NCBI GenBank assembly: GCA_963702925.1 | Contig: OY969771.1 | Span: forward strand, 3,224,001-3,288,000 | Direction of reading: 5' to 3' | DNA: 64,000 bases | Origin: CAIKMD01 sp963702925 | GTDB taxonomy: Bacteria; Pseudomonadota; Alphaproteobacteria; ATCC43930; CGMCC-115725 | Shown here: positions 14,622 to 24,167 of the stretch, piece by piece | Position numbering within the stretch: position 1 is the stretch's first letter | Layout: each line of letters begins with the position of its first letter | Position numbers and translations under genes: made by a program | Notes under the pieces: model-generated | The model's database searches: none | The model's input: the letters and a program-made list of their open reading frames with translations, nothing else | What the model was told of the DNA's origin: nothing

Positions 14622-16949
14622 CTACCGCGCGTCGTTGATCGCGCGCCAGACCTTTTCCGGCGTGGCGGGGATTTCGATCTCGGGCGCGCCGATCTGATGA
14701 AGCGCGTCGTTGACCGCGTTCATCATCGCCGGAATCGCGCCGATCGTGCCCGCTTCGCCGACGCCTTTGACGCCCAAGGGATTGCGCGGCGTCGGCGAGC
14801 TGTTGCTGCCGAGATCGAAGTCGCAGAAATCGTCGGCGCGCGGCATGCAGTAATCCATGAACGAGCCGGTCAGAAGCTGGCCGCTTTTGGTGTCGTAAAT
14901 CAGGTCCTCGCACAGCGCCTGGCCGATGCCTTGGACGATGCCGCCCTGGATTTGGCCTTCGCAGATGAGCGGGTTGAGCACGCGGCCCACATCATCGACC
15001 GCGGAATAGCGCGTGATCGCGACCTTGCCGGTTTCGCGGTCGAGTTCCACCTCGCAGATATGCGCGCCGCTCGGGAAGGTGGCGGAGTTCTGCGGCCCGT
15101 AATTCGCACGTTCGGCAAAGCCTGGCTCGATGTCGTTGGGCAAATGGCCCCATTCATGCGAATGCTTGCCGACCTCGCGGATGGTGACCGATTTATCGGT
15201 GCCGGCGATGGCGAATTTTCCGTCCTCGAAGACGATGTCGTTCACCGCCGCTTCCATCATATGCGCGGCGATCTTCTTGCCCTTCTCGATCAGCTTCTCG
15301 GCCGCGACCGTGACCGCGCCGCCCGCGAGAATGGCCGAGCGCGAGCCGAACGTGCCGACGCCCATATAGACGAGGTCGCTGTCGCCATATTGATAGCGGA
15401 TGAGATCGGCGTCGATGCCGAGCTTGTCCGACAGCACCTGCTTGAAGACGGTGCCGTGGCCTTGGCCGTGATCCATGCTGCCGGTGATCAAGGTCACGGT
15501 GCCGGACGGGTCGAAGCGCACTTCGGCGAATTCGAAATCGCGCCCGCCCGTGCCGGCCACGGCGGTGGCGACGCCGAAGCCGAGGATCTTGCCGCGCTTG
15601 GCCGCGTCGGCGCGGCGCTCGGCAAGCTTCGCGTGATCGGCGAGGCTCAGCGCGTCCTCGAGATTCTTGTCAAAGTCGCCCGAATCGTAAACCTGCTTCA
15701 TCGCGGTCATGTAAGGCATCGACTTTGCCGGCACGGTGTTGCGGCGGCGCAGCTCCGCCGCGTCGATGCCGAGCTGATGCGCCGCTTTGTCGATGATCGT
15801 CTCGGTGACATAGATCGGCTCGGGCCTTCCGCCGCCGCGATAGGGCGCGATCGTCATGGTGTTGGTCAGCACCGCCTTCACGGTCGCGTGAATCGCCGGG
15901 AAGGTATAGGTGTTGACGAGGCAGCCCAGCGCGACGGTAAGCGGAATGGTCGGCCGCTCCGACGAGAAATAGGCGCCGATCGAGGCGGTGTTGCGTGCGC
16001 GCAAGGCCAGGAACTTGCCGTCCTTGTCGAGCGCCAATTCGGTGTCGACGATGCTGCCGCGGCTTTGCTCGTCGCTGAGGAGCCCTTCGCTGCGGTCCGA
16101 GGTCCAACGCACCGGCCGGCCGATGACTTCGGCTGCAAACAGCGAGACGGCGTATTCCGGGTAGCATCCACCTTTCATACCGAAGCCGCCGCCCATATTG
16201 TCGCAGATCACGCGGAACTTGTTGTGCGGCTGTTTGAAGATCTGGCCGGCAAGCGCGGCGCGCGTGCCATGCGCCGACTGAACCGTGCAGCGTATGGTAT
16301 AGTGGTCGCCCTCGCGGTCGTATTCGGCGAGACAGCCGCGCGGCTCCATCGTGTTCGCGGTGATGCGGTTGATGACGATCTTGTGGCGCACGACATGCGC
16401 CGCCGCAGCGAAGCCGGCATCGACCGCGGCCTTATCGCCGGCCTCGTGGAAGAACGCCTCGTTGCCGGGATTCTCGTCATGGACGGGCTGCGCGCCCGGC
16501 GCCAGCGCGGCTTCGGCGGTGACGACGGCAGGCAGGACCTCGTAATCGATGTCGATCAGCTCGGCCGCGTCCTTGGCCTGGTTCACAGTTTCGGCGACGA
16601 TGAAGGCGACCGGATCGCCGACATAACGCACCCGGTCGCGCACCAGGAGCGGCTGTGGGCAGATAAAGGCGGGCGCGCCATTGCTGCGCTTGCGCGGCGC
16701 GAAAGGCCGCAACGTGCCGAGCCCGCGCTTGGCAATGTCCGCACCGGCCAGCACGGCCAGCACGCCCGGCGCTTTCGCCGCGCGTTGCGTGTCGATCGCG
16801 CGGATCCGCGCATGGGCGTGGGGCGAGCGCAGCACATAGGCCTGGGCCTCGCCAGCGGCGCGAATATCCGAGACATAACGGCCTTTGCCCCGGAGCAGCC
16901 GGAAATCCTCTTCGCGCTCGACATGCTGGCCGATCTTCTGGACGCTCAT
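14622..16949 (-). CDS. Xanthine-dehydrogenase-family molybdopterin-binding large subunit (second copy)
   Basis: The 775-residue protein is the second full-length molybdenum-cofactor subunit. Landmarks are RSPHAHARI, DRVRYVGDPVAFIVAE, TIAPYRGGGRPEP near residue 368, SMDHGQGHGTVFKQVL and GVGEAGTIGA near 727, the last containing the conserved catalytic glutamate. It resembles the first copy throughout in domain order, but the sequences are clearly different, so this is not a recent duplication. No small or medium subunit is beside it. Expected role: hydroxylation of a heteroaromatic or oxidation of an aldehyde, with partners encoded elsewhere. It diverges from the amidohydrolase at 17052. Confidence 0.86.
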   Translation of the reverse strand: MSVQKIGQHVEREEDFRLLRGKGRYVSDIRAAGEAQAYVLRSPHAHARIRAIDTQRAAKAPGVLAVLAGADIAKRGLGTLRPFAPRKRSNGAPAFICPQPLLVRDRVRYVGDPVAFIVAETVNQAKDAAELIDIDYEVLPAVVTAEAALAPGAQPVHDENPGNEAFFHEAGDKAAVDAGFAAAAHVVRHKIVINRITANTMEPRGCLAEYDREGDHYTIRCTVQSAHGTRAALAGQIFKQPHNKFRVICDNMGGGFGMKGGCYPEYAVSLFAAEVIGRPVRWTSDRSEGLLSDEQSRGSIVDTELALDKDGKFLALRARNTASIGAYFSSERPTIPLTVALGCLVNTYTFPAIHATVKAVLTNTMTIAPYRGGGRPEPIYVTETIIDKAAHQLGIDAAELRRRNTVPAKSMPYMTAMKQVYDSGDFDKNLEDALSLADHAKLAERRADAAKRGKILGFGVATAVAGTGGRDFEFAEVRFDPSGTVTLITGSMDHGQGHGTVFKQVLSDKLGIDADLIRYQYGDSDLVYMGVGTFGSRSAILAGGAVTVAAEKLIEKGKKIAAHMMEAAVNDIVFEDGKFAIAGTDKSVTIREVGKHSHEWGHLPNDIEPGFAERANYGPQNSATFPSGAHICEVELDRETGKVAITRYSAVDDVGRVLNPLICEGQIQGGIVQGIGQALCEDLIYDTKSGQLLTGSFMDYCMPRADDFCDFDLGSNSSPTPRNPLGVKGVGEAGTIGAIPAMMNAVNDALHQIGAPEIEIPATPEKVWRAINDAR

Positions 16950-17051
16950 CGTCCTCCCCTTTTACCCGTGGCCCCGTGCTTGCGGCGGAGCAATTTATCG
17001 CGTTTTCGGCTAAGGTGGAACGGCTGCTACGGCAGTAAAGGGAGGATTCCG

Positions 17052-17918
17052 GTGGAACGCAAGAAATCGCCACCTTTCGACCGCAATTATCGCAAACCCA
17101 AGCTCAAGTTGCCGCCGGGCGCGTGCGACACGCATTTCCATTTCATCGGCCCGCAAGCGCAGTTTCCCTTGGTGCCGGGTCATGTCTTCAGCCATCTCGA
17201 TTTCGCGGACGCGACCGCCGACGATTGGCTCGTCATGCAAGAGGCGATGGGGCTGTCGCGCGGGCTGCTGACGCAATCGATGATGTACGGCCATAATTAC
17301 GAGATCGCGCTTTACGGGCTTTCGCGCTTTCCCGACCGGTTGCGCGCGGTGGTCGCGCCCTGGTCGGGCATCACCGATCGCGAGGTCGAACTCCTCACCA
17401 AGGCCGGCGTGGTTGGCGCGCGCTTTGCGTGGCGCTTCGGCCCGAGCCTCGACGAGCGCATGGTGCGCCGCGTGCACGAGCATGGCTGGGCGGCGAATTA
17501 CCTGATCCATGATGCGAGCTGGAACCGGCAGATTCTGGCGTCGCCCGGCCGCTTCGTGCTGGAGCATGTGGGCTATGTGAAGACCGAGAAAGGCGTCGAC
17601 AGCGACGAGATGAAATTCCTGCTGCAATGCCTCGATACCGGGCGTTGCTGGATCAAGATCAATCCGCGCTTTTCATCGGACGAGAAATTCCCCTTTGCCG
17701 ATACGGTGCCGATCATCCGCAAGCTGGTCGCGCACGCGCCCAACCGTCTCGTCTGGGGATCGGATTGGCCGCATCCGCAATATTTCAAGCCGATGCCGAA
17801 CGACGCCGATCTGCTCGACATCATGCTCGATTGGGTGCCGGATGAAGCGACGCGCAACCGCATCTTCGTCGACAATCCGGCCGAGCTGTGCGGCTTTCCG
17901 CCGCTGAGGCAAAGCTGA
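17052..17918 (+). CDS. Amidohydrolase family protein (amidohydrolase 2 / 2-pyrone-4,6-dicarboxylate hydrolase-like)
   Basis: This 288-residue TIM-barrel hydrolase starts at the GTG at 17052, seven bases after GGAGG. The first metal-ligand block reads ACDTHFHFIG, and the C-terminal block LVWGSDWPHP carries the conserved Asp. The layout (short N-terminus, DTHFHF, GSDWPHP) is that of 2-pyrone-4,6-dicarboxylate lactonase and sugar lactonase-like amidohydrolases. A role in opening a lactone from aromatic ring cleavage would fit the LigB-type dioxygenase 42 bases downstream. That pairing is inference; the family is clear. The large open frame upstream of the GTG is an antisense shadow of the molybdenum hydroxylase. 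Confidence 0.83.
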   Translation: MERKKSPPFDRNYRKPKLKLPPGACDTHFHFIGPQAQFPLVPGHVFSHLDFADATADDWLVMQEAMGLSRGLLTQSMMYGHNYEIALYGLSRFPDRLRAVVAPWSGITDREVELLTKAGVVGARFAWRFGPSLDERMVRRVHEHGWAANYLIHDASWNRQILASPGRFVLEHVGYVKTEKGVDSDEMKFLLQCLDTGRCWIKINPRFSSDEKFPFADTVPIIRKLVAHAPNRLVWGSDWPHPQYFKPMPNDADLLDIMLDWVPDEATRNRIFVDNPAELCGFPPLRQS

Positions 17919-17960
17919 TGCGCGGCGCGGCAGGTTTTTTATCGCAAGGAGGTTCTCGCT

Positions 17961-18965
17961 ATGGCTGAGATCGTGCTCGGAATCGGGACCTCGCATGGGC
18001 CGATGCTGTCGACGCCGCCCGATCAATGGGGCCAACGCGTCGAGGCGGATCGGCGCAATCCCGAGCATTGGTTCAAAGGCAAGGCCTACAGCTTCGACGA
18101 GTTGCGCGCCTTGCGTGCGCCCGAGCAGCTCGAGCGGCAGATCGTGCAGCCCATCTGGAACACGCGTTACGCCGCTTGCCGCCGCGCGATCGCCAAGCTT
18201 GCCGAGGTCTTTGCCGAGACCAAGCCCGATGTCGCGGTCATCGTCGGCAACGATCAGAAAGAGATGTTCAAGGACGTGCTGATCCCGGCCATGAGCGTCT
18301 ATCGCGGCGAGGTCATCCCCAACGCGTTTCCCAGCAACGACGACATTGCGAAAATGCCGCCCGGCATTCCGATCGCGATCCCGGGCCATATTCCGCCGCA
18401 AGGTGCGACCTATCCGGGCTTGCCGGAGCTTGCCACGCATATCATCGAGCGGGCGATGACCGACGAGTTCGACCTTGCCTCGCTCGCGTCGCTGCCGAAC
18501 GGCTATGACCACATCCCGCATGCGTTCGGCTTCGTCTATCGCCAGATCATGAACGATCGGGCGGTGCCGTCCGTGCCGGTGGTGCTTAACACTTTTTATC
18601 CGCCGAATCAGCCGACCGTGCGCCGCTGCTATGAATTCGGCGGCTCGCTGCTGCGCGCGATCCAATCCTGGAAAAGCGACGCGCGGGTTGCGCTTATCGC
18701 CTCGGGGGGCTTGAGCCATTTCGTCATCGATGAAGAGGTCGACGAGGCCGTGCTCGACGCGCTGCGTCATCGCAGCATCGAGCAGGTGGCGGCTTTGGGC
18801 GAGCCGATCTTTCAGGCCGGCACCTCGGAGGTGAAGAACTGGATCCCGGTCGCCGGCGCCATGGCCACGCTCGGCTTCGCGCTGAACGTGGTCGACTACG
18901 TGCCGTGCTACCGCTCCGAAGCCGGAACCGGCAACGCGATGGGCTTCGTCTACTGGCGCGGTTAG
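17961..18965 (+). CDS. Extradiol ring-cleavage dioxygenase, LigB-type catalytic subunit
   Basis: The 334-residue class III extradiol dioxygenase cleaves catecholic rings using Fe(II). The metal-binding histidine in the N-terminal GTSHGPML block is H12, and other family blocks are VIVGNDQKEMF and ASGGLSHFVIDEEVD, the latter with the catalytic histidine of LigB. It follows the amidohydrolase on the same strand with a good ribosome site (AAGGAGG) and probably forms a two-gene unit. The separate small LigA-type subunit is absent, so it is either homomeric or of the gallate or protocatechuate-like fused kind. The substrate is likely a dihydroxylated aromatic acid. Confidence 0.85.
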   Translation: MAEIVLGIGTSHGPMLSTPPDQWGQRVEADRRNPEHWFKGKAYSFDELRALRAPEQLERQIVQPIWNTRYAACRRAIAKLAEVFAETKPDVAVIVGNDQKEMFKDVLIPAMSVYRGEVIPNAFPSNDDIAKMPPGIPIAIPGHIPPQGATYPGLPELATHIIERAMTDEFDLASLASLPNGYDHIPHAFGFVYRQIMNDRAVPSVPVVLNTFYPPNQPTVRRCYEFGGSLLRAIQSWKSDARVALIASGGLSHFVIDEEVDEAVLDALRHRSIEQVAALGEPIFQAGTSEVKNWIPVAGAMATLGFALNVVDYVPCYRSEAGTGNAMGFVYWRG

Positions 18966-19020
18966 GTCGAGAGAGAAGTAGATTGAATCAAATTCCCCTC
19001 ACTCATTTTCGATGAGCATT

Positions 19021-19060
19021 GCCCCCCTCCCTAACCTCCCCCCTTGAGGGGGGTGAGGGT
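19021..19060. terminator. Strong GC hairpin between convergent genes
   Basis: A perfect CCCCCC-TTGA-GGGGGG hairpin (19038-19053), extended by flanking CTCCCTAACC and GAGGGTT sequence, lies between the convergent LigB and UbiD genes. It lacks a clean T run, so termination by itself is uncertain. Its composition resembles the dispersed repeat family seen at 14.5 kb. Confidence 0.5.
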
Positions 19061-19085
19061 TCGCAGCTTAGCGAGACGGGGGCTT

Positions 19086-20642
19086 CTACTTCTTGATGTA
19101 ATACTCGCCGTCGCTGTTGCGGTCGAGCGCGCCTTCGTCGCGCAGCTTCTCGATCTCGAGCACGATCTCGCGCCCGTCGCGGCTGCCCAGCATCGACATC
19201 AGCTTGGCGAAATGCATGGGTCCGGTTTCGAGCGCCTGGCGCACGGTCTGGAACCGCGCCGGGCCGCCGATTTTGGGGGCTTCCGGCACCCGCGCGGTGA
19301 CCGCCTTGGGCCGCGGGAAGGTCCAAGTGAGATCGAAGCCGGCTTTGGCGCTGTTGCCCTTCTGGTCGGTCGAGGGGTCCATCGGCATGAAGCGCATATT
19401 GCTCATCACGACGATGTCCTTGTCGGCCTGGAACCGGCTCGCCATCGCCCATTCCATTTCCTCGTCGGAGCGGATATTGACGTCGTCATCGGTGACATAG
19501 ACATGCTTGGTCGTACGCATCGCGCCGAGCACGACCGCGATCGCGTCGCGGGAATCGCCGTCGGTGCGCTTGCGGATCGACACGCGCATATGCGAGCCCA
19601 CGCCCGGACCCGGCGGCACGAAAGTGTCGATCACGTCGATGCCGGCATGCTTCAGCGCCTGCCACACGCGCGCCTCGGATTGCAGCGCGCCCATCGGCGC
19701 ACCGTCGCACCAGCCGAGCTTCTTGCCGATGCCGTGCTTGACGGTTTGGTGCAGCACGTCGCGCCGGCGGGTGATGGCGGTGACGTGGAACACCGGATCG
19801 CCATGCATCGGCCCGTAATAGCCCATGTATTCGCCGTAAGGGCCTTCATTGTCGATATAGCCGCGCTCGTCGATATAGCCTTCGAGCACGATCTCGGCAT
19901 CGGCGGGAACATAGAGATCGTTGGTCAGGCATTTGACCAGCGGCAGCGGCTCGCCGCGGAAGGTCGCAAGCGCGTTGATCTCGTCGGTTCCCGGCATGCC
20001 TCGATTGGCCGCCGCCATGGTGTCGAGCGGATGGGCGCCGATGGTGAAGCTCGCTTGCAAACGTTCGCCGCGCGCGACGCAGCCGAGATAGATCTGCTTT
20101 AGATCGGATGGCGCGGTGAGATTGAAGCCGCATTTGTCTTTGCCGCGCAGCATCAAGCGCCGGCAGCCGACATTGCTGCGCTTCGACACCGGGTCGATGG
20201 TGAAATCGATCCCCGACGAGATATAGGGCGCGCCGTCATATTCGTGCTGCACATGGAAAGGCAGCTTGGTGAGATCGATCTGATCGGTCTGGACGATCTC
20301 GTGAACCGGCGCTTCGTTGGACGGCACGACGAAAGGCTTCTGCGGATTGGCCATGCGCCGCAAATATTCCTCGCGCATCTTGTCTTCGCCGACGCCGAAA
20401 GCAGCGGCGAGGCGGCGGCGCGACGCGCTGACCGCGCCCGCAACTTCGTGCTGCTCGGGGCCGGCCTTGCGGAACAGCACCGCTTTCTGCGTCGCCTCGA
20501 TGATCGGGCTCATCTCGGACAGCGCGACCGGCTCGTCATGGATCTCCACTTCGCCCATGTCGACAAGGCGCTCCACCAAGCGGCGCAGGCGGAACTTGTC
20601 CGGGTTCCAGGTCGCTTGGCCTTTTGGGGTGACTTGATCCAT
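19086..20642 (-). CDS. UbiD family decarboxylase
   Basis: The 518-residue protein has the length and blocks of prenylated-FMN-dependent UbiD/FDC decarboxylases, which remove or add carboxyl groups on aromatic and unsaturated acids. The central block NVGCRRLML (157-165) supplies the conserved Arg, and the catalytic acid block NEGPYGEYMGYYG (265-277) contains E266 and E271. The ATG at 20642 follows GGGAG; an upstream start is possible but weaker. A UbiX-type flavin prenyltransferase, needed to make the cofactor, is not in the window. It is the last gene of the minus-strand uptake and degradation run beginning at 27292. Confidence 0.9.
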   Translation of the reverse strand: MDQVTPKGQATWNPDKFRLRRLVERLVDMGEVEIHDEPVALSEMSPIIEATQKAVLFRKAGPEQHEVAGAVSASRRRLAAAFGVGEDKMREEYLRRMANPQKPFVVPSNEAPVHEIVQTDQIDLTKLPFHVQHEYDGAPYISSGIDFTIDPVSKRSNVGCRRLMLRGKDKCGFNLTAPSDLKQIYLGCVARGERLQASFTIGAHPLDTMAAANRGMPGTDEINALATFRGEPLPLVKCLTNDLYVPADAEIVLEGYIDERGYIDNEGPYGEYMGYYGPMHGDPVFHVTAITRRRDVLHQTVKHGIGKKLGWCDGAPMGALQSEARVWQALKHAGIDVIDTFVPPGPGVGSHMRVSIRKRTDGDSRDAIAVVLGAMRTTKHVYVTDDDVNIRSDEEMEWAMASRFQADKDIVVMSNMRFMPMDPSTDQKGNSAKAGFDLTWTFPRPKAVTARVPEAPKIGGPARFQTVRQALETGPMHFAKLMSMLGSRDGREIVLEIEKLRDEGALDRNSDGEYYIKK

Positions 20643-20790
20643 CGTCTCGCTCCCTTGAATCCTACCAACGATTTGCGCTCTGGCCGGGAAGATAGCGGTG
20701 TTCACCGCCGTTCCGCAATCGCTCCGCGCGTGTCAAACCGCGACCATAGCGCGCGGTGCAGCCGCAAGTTGTCCCGCAAAACGGGCCGGC

Positions 20791-21600
20791 TCAGGCCTCG
20801 CTCGCGCCCAGCAAGACGCCGTCGATATCGGCGAGATGATGCTGGCACATCGGGCAGCTGCGTTGGAACAAGGCAAGCCGCGCCTTGGCCTCGGGGCCGT
20901 AATCGATCGGGAAAGGCGCGAGATAGGGATTGCGCGCCTTCAGCTTTTCGACATCCGCTTTGAACTTCTCCAGGCTTTCGGTCTTGAAGCCGATATGGTC
21001 GAGCGACGGCGGCATGATGCCGGTGGCGTCGTAATCGCCGATCCGCCACGGCATGATGACCATCGTCATGTGCCCGTCGCTCAGATAGTGATTGGGATCG
21101 CCTTCGCGTTTGTTGCGCGGCTCGAGCTCGAACACTTTGCGATAGAAATCGCCCATCATGTCGGGGCGCATGGTGCGCAGCGCGAAATGCGAGATATGGC
21201 GCGGATGAATCGCGCCGCTGCCTTGCTCGACATAAACGTCCGTGCGGTTCTCCATCTCCTCTTGCGAGATGTCGAAGACATTGCCGTCGGGGTCATGCGC
21301 CGAAATGCCGGCATAGGGGCGGTTCGACGGGCGCTTCAACCATTGTACCTCGGGATAGTCGCGCAGGCGCTTGAAGGCGGTTTCGACATCCTTCACTTCG
21401 AAGCCGAAATGTTCGAGCCGTCCGCCGCGACCGGGAACCCGCGGATTGACGTTCATGCCGACATAACCATCGCCGATCACGGCGGCGCCCTCCGCGCGGG
21501 CACCGCTCGCCGTCTTCATGCCGAACAGCGCCTCGTAAAAGCGGGCGCTCAGCGCGAATTTCTCGCTGACGATGGCAAGGTGATTGAGCTTGGCGAACAT
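20791..21600 (-). CDS. VOC superfamily protein, type I extradiol dioxygenase-like
   Basis: The 269-residue protein has two glyoxalase/bleomycin-resistance modules: the first starts KLNHLAIVSE and continues LEHFGFEVKD, the second starts HISHFALRTMRPD and continues LDHIGFKTES. Paired modules of this kind form Fe(II)-dependent catechol dioxygenases and related lyases. The C-terminus carries an unusual CPMCQHHLADIDG stretch. The start ATG follows GGAGG. Its place between the Liv transporter and UbiD suggests it cleaves or rearranges the imported aromatic product. The catalytic class (dioxygenase versus isomerase) cannot be fixed by eye. Confidence 0.78.
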   Translation of the reverse strand: MFAKLNHLAIVSEKFALSARFYEALFGMKTASGARAEGAAVIGDGYVGMNVNPRVPGRGGRLEHFGFEVKDVETAFKRLRDYPEVQWLKRPSNRPYAGISAHDPDGNVFDISQEEMENRTDVYVEQGSGAIHPRHISHFALRTMRPDMMGDFYRKVFELEPRNKREGDPNHYLSDGHMTMVIMPWRIGDYDATGIMPPSLDHIGFKTESLEKFKADVEKLKARNPYLAPFPIDYGPEAKARLALFQRSCPMCQHHLADIDGVLLGASEA

Positions 21601-21703
21601 AAGCGGCCTCCCGTGACGCGATATTGTATGAGTGAATTATCCGTCCGGCCGCGCTGCGGGGCAAACGAATTTGCAGCAGGGGCGGCCCGAAGCGCGCTCG
21701 GGA

Positions 21704-22429
21704 CTAGACCCCCAGATAGGTGTGCTTGATTTCCTCGTCGTTCGCGAGATCGCGGGGCAAGCCGGCAAAGACGATACGGCCCTTGTCCATGACGTAAACC
21801 TCGTCGGCAAGGGCGAGCGCGAAATCGAGATTCTGCTCGACCAGCAGAATCGCCATGCCGCCCGCGCGCAGGCGTTGGATCAGCTCTTTCAGCTCGGCGA
21901 CGATCTGCGGCGAAAGCCCTTCGGTCGGCTCGTCCATCAACAGAAAACGCGGATTGCCGACCAAGGCGCGCGCCACGGCCAGCATTTGCTGCTCGCCGCC
22001 CGACAAGGTTCCGGCGCCGTTGCGCCAACGCTCGCGCAAAGGCGGAAACAATTCCAACACGCGATCGAGGCCCCAAGCTTGTGTCGAAGCGTCATTTTGC
22101 GGCACCGCGCGGCGGGCGATGTCGAGATTCTCGCGCACGCTCAAGGAAGGAAAGATACGCCGTCCTTGCGGCACCAAACCAATGCCCGACTGCGCGATGC
22201 GATAGGAGGGCCAGCGCGTGATGTCTTTTCCTTCGAACAGCACCTTGCCGCGCCGCGCCGGGGTGAACGCGATGACGCTGCGGATGAGCGTCGTCTTGCC
22301 GACGCCGTTGCGCCCGAGCACCGCCGCAATCCGCCCGCGTTGGACCGCCAGCGAGACGCCTTGCAGCACATAGCTGTCGCCGTAATAGGTGTGCAGATCC
22401 TCGGCCGCCAGCATCGCCTGCGCCGTCAT
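21704..22429 (-). CDS. livF: Branched-chain amino-acid-type ABC transporter ATPase LivF
   Basis: The 241-residue ATPase has Walker A GRNGVGKTT, the signature TLSGGEQQMLAVARAL and Walker B FLLMDEPTEGL, all intact. The size and the end YLGV fit LivF rather than LivG. It powers a HAAT-type importer with LivG, LivM and LivH, all in the same operon. Its start overlaps the LivG stop by four bases. In this context the cargo is more likely an aromatic or dicarboxylic acid than an amino acid, because the flanking genes are ring-degradation enzymes. Confidence 0.92.
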   Translation of the reverse strand: MTAQAMLAAEDLHTYYGDSYVLQGVSLAVQRGRIAAVLGRNGVGKTTLIRSVIAFTPARRGKVLFEGKDITRWPSYRIAQSGIGLVPQGRRIFPSLSVRENLDIARRAVPQNDASTQAWGLDRVLELFPPLRERWRNGAGTLSGGEQQMLAVARALVGNPRFLLMDEPTEGLSPQIVAELKELIQRLRAGGMAILLVEQNLDFALALADEVYVMDKGRIVFAGLPRDLANDEEIKHTYLGV

Positions 22430-23211
22430 CGCTCGCGCTCCTGCACGCGGGCCGCGCCGCCGGCGGCATAGATTTTTTGCAAGCTCGCTTCCTGCCGGAT
22501 TTCGTCGGGTGTGCCTTCGGCGACGATCCGCCCCTGATCCATCGCGGTGATCCGGTCGGCGATGCGAAAGGCGGTGGCAAGATCGTGCTCGATCAGCAGC
22601 ACGGTGATGGCGCGATCGAGATTGAGGATGATGTCGGTCGCAAGATGCGTCTCGGCCGCCGACAGTCCGGCCATCGGCTCGTCAAGCAGCAGAAGTCTCG
22701 GCTCGCCCGCGAGCGCCACCACGATTTCGAGTTGGCGCTGCGTGCCGTAGGAGAGGTTTTGCACCTTCTCGTCGCGCATCGCGGCCAGCCGCCATTTCTC
22801 GAGGAGCGCATCGGCGCGTTGTCCGATCTCGCGGTAATGCGCGGCGCGGCGCCAGAACACGAAATGGCACGGCGCCAAAGCCTGCACCGCAATCAGCATG
22901 TTCTCGCGCACGGTCAGATTGCGGAACAGGCTGGTGATCTGGAAGGTGCGGGCAAGGCCCAGCGCCGCGCGCCGATGCAACGGCCAGCCCGAGACCTCCT
23001 GGCCGAACAGGCGGATCTCGCCCGCGCTCGACGGAATCTGGCCGTTGATGAGGTTGAAGAGCGTGGTCTTGCCGGCGCCGTTGGTGCCGATGATCGCGCG
23101 CCGCTCGCCCGGCACGAGCTCTAGCGACACGTTGTCGAGCGCGCGCACGCCGCCGAAATTGCGCGACAGGCCGCGCACGGCAAGCGGACTCGTCTCGGCG
23201 GCGACGGTCAT
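22426..23211 (-). CDS. livG: Branched-chain amino-acid-type ABC transporter ATPase LivG
   Basis: The 261-residue ATPase has Walker A GTNGAGKTTLFNLI, the signature LSYGTQRQLEIVVAL and Walker B LLLLDEPMAGLSA. The LivG-type insertion and the C-terminal ...RITAMDQGRIVAEGTPDEIR block are present. The start is an ATG whose overlap with the LivM stop (ATGA) implies translational coupling. The signature reads YGTQRQ where YGxQRR is common, a minor change. It pairs with LivF at the membrane complex. Confidence 0.92.
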   Translation of the reverse strand: MTVAAETSPLAVRGLSRNFGGVRALDNVSLELVPGERRAIIGTNGAGKTTLFNLINGQIPSSAGEIRLFGQEVSGWPLHRRAALGLARTFQITSLFRNLTVRENMLIAVQALAPCHFVFWRRAAHYREIGQRADALLEKWRLAAMRDEKVQNLSYGTQRQLEIVVALAGEPRLLLLDEPMAGLSAAETHLATDIILNLDRAITVLLIEHDLATAFRIADRITAMDQGRIVAEGTPDEIRQEASLQKIYAAGGAARVQERER

Positions 23212-24167
23212 GCGTTTGTGCTGCGGCGCCGCGGCGCCAAACGCGCCGTCAGCAAGGTAAGCGCGCCTTGCGGCGCGAACAACGCGACGCCGACATAGAT
23301 AAGCCCGATCACGAACAGCCAGCGGTCGGTATAGGTGCTAAGCACATATTGCAGCACGACGAAAATCCCGGCGCCGAGCACTGGGCCGAACAAGGTTCCG
23401 GCGGCGCCGACCAGCAGCATCATCAGGACCTGCGCCGAAACCGTGACGCTGAGGCTCGACGGGCTGACGAAACTGTTGAGATACATATAAAGCTCGCCGG
23501 CGAGCCCGGCGAACAGCGCCGCGACCAGCGAGACTACGTATTTATAAGCCCAGACATTGTAGCCGAGCGCGCGCATGCGCAGCTCGTTCTCCCGGATACC
23601 TTTTAAGGCGTAGCCGAAAGGCGAGGTGACGAAAACATAAAGCGCGAGCGCGGCGAATGCGAAGACGAGGAGGACGAAATAATAGTAACCGGTGGTCGAG
23701 CCGAGCGGCCAAGGAAACCACGCGCCGAGATCGGGGCGTTTGACGCCGGGCAGGCCATTGTCGCCGCCGGTCACGTCGGTCCAGCTGACCGCGAGGCTCC
23801 ACAGCACTTGCGAGAAGGCGAGGGTGATCATCAGGTAATAGGATTTCGCGGTTCTGAGCGCCAAAAGATGAAACGCGCCCGCGGCGATGACGGACGCGAC
23901 AAGCCCGGCCGGTGCTGCCCAGGCGAATGGCCAAGCGAGGCGCAAGGAGAGGATCGCGGTGACATAGGCCGAGAGGCCGAAATAGGCGGCATGGCCGAGC
24001 GAAGGCATGCCGGTATAGCCGAGCAGCAGATCGAGACTCATGGCGAAGATGCCGTAGATCAGCATCTGCGTGACGAGCCCTGCGTCGTAGCTCGGCAGAA
24101 GCCCACCGAGCAAAGCGGCCGCCAGCACGCAAGCGGTGGCGAGAGCGATGACGCGCTTTTCAGACAC
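23208..24167 (-). CDS. livM: Branched-chain amino-acid-type ABC transporter permease LivM
   Basis: This inner-membrane permease of 319 residues starts at the GTG at 24167, overlapping the LivH stop by eight bases. It has many hydrophobic helices and the family blocks LLLGYTGMPSLGHAAYFGLSAY, the loop SPFGYALKGIRENELRMRALGYN that contacts the ATPases, and LVGAAGTLFGPVLGA. A start 30 bases further upstream (at 24197) is in frame but adds residues inside LivH. It forms the heterodimeric channel with LivH. Confidence 0.9.
   Translation of the reverse strand: MSEKRVIALATACVLAAALLGGLLPSYDAGLVTQMLIYGIFAMSLDLLLGYTGMPSLGHAAYFGLSAYVTAILSLRLAWPFAWAAPAGLVASVIAAGAFHLLALRTAKSYYLMITLAFSQVLWSLAVSWTDVTGGDNGLPGVKRPDLGAWFPWPLGSTTGYYYFVLLVFAFAALALYVFVTSPFGYALKGIRENELRMRALGYNVWAYKYVVSLVAALFAGLAGELYMYLNSFVSPSSLSVTVSAQVLMMLLVGAAGTLFGPVLGAGIFVVLQYVLSTYTDRWLFVIGLIYVGVALFAPQGALTLLTARLAPRRRSTNA

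Noticed and set aside
14529..17051. Long N-terminal extension of the amidohydrolase at 17052
   Set aside because: The extension is the antisense shadow of the second molybdenum hydroxylase; the GTG at 17052 has a good ribosome site and yields a normal family start.
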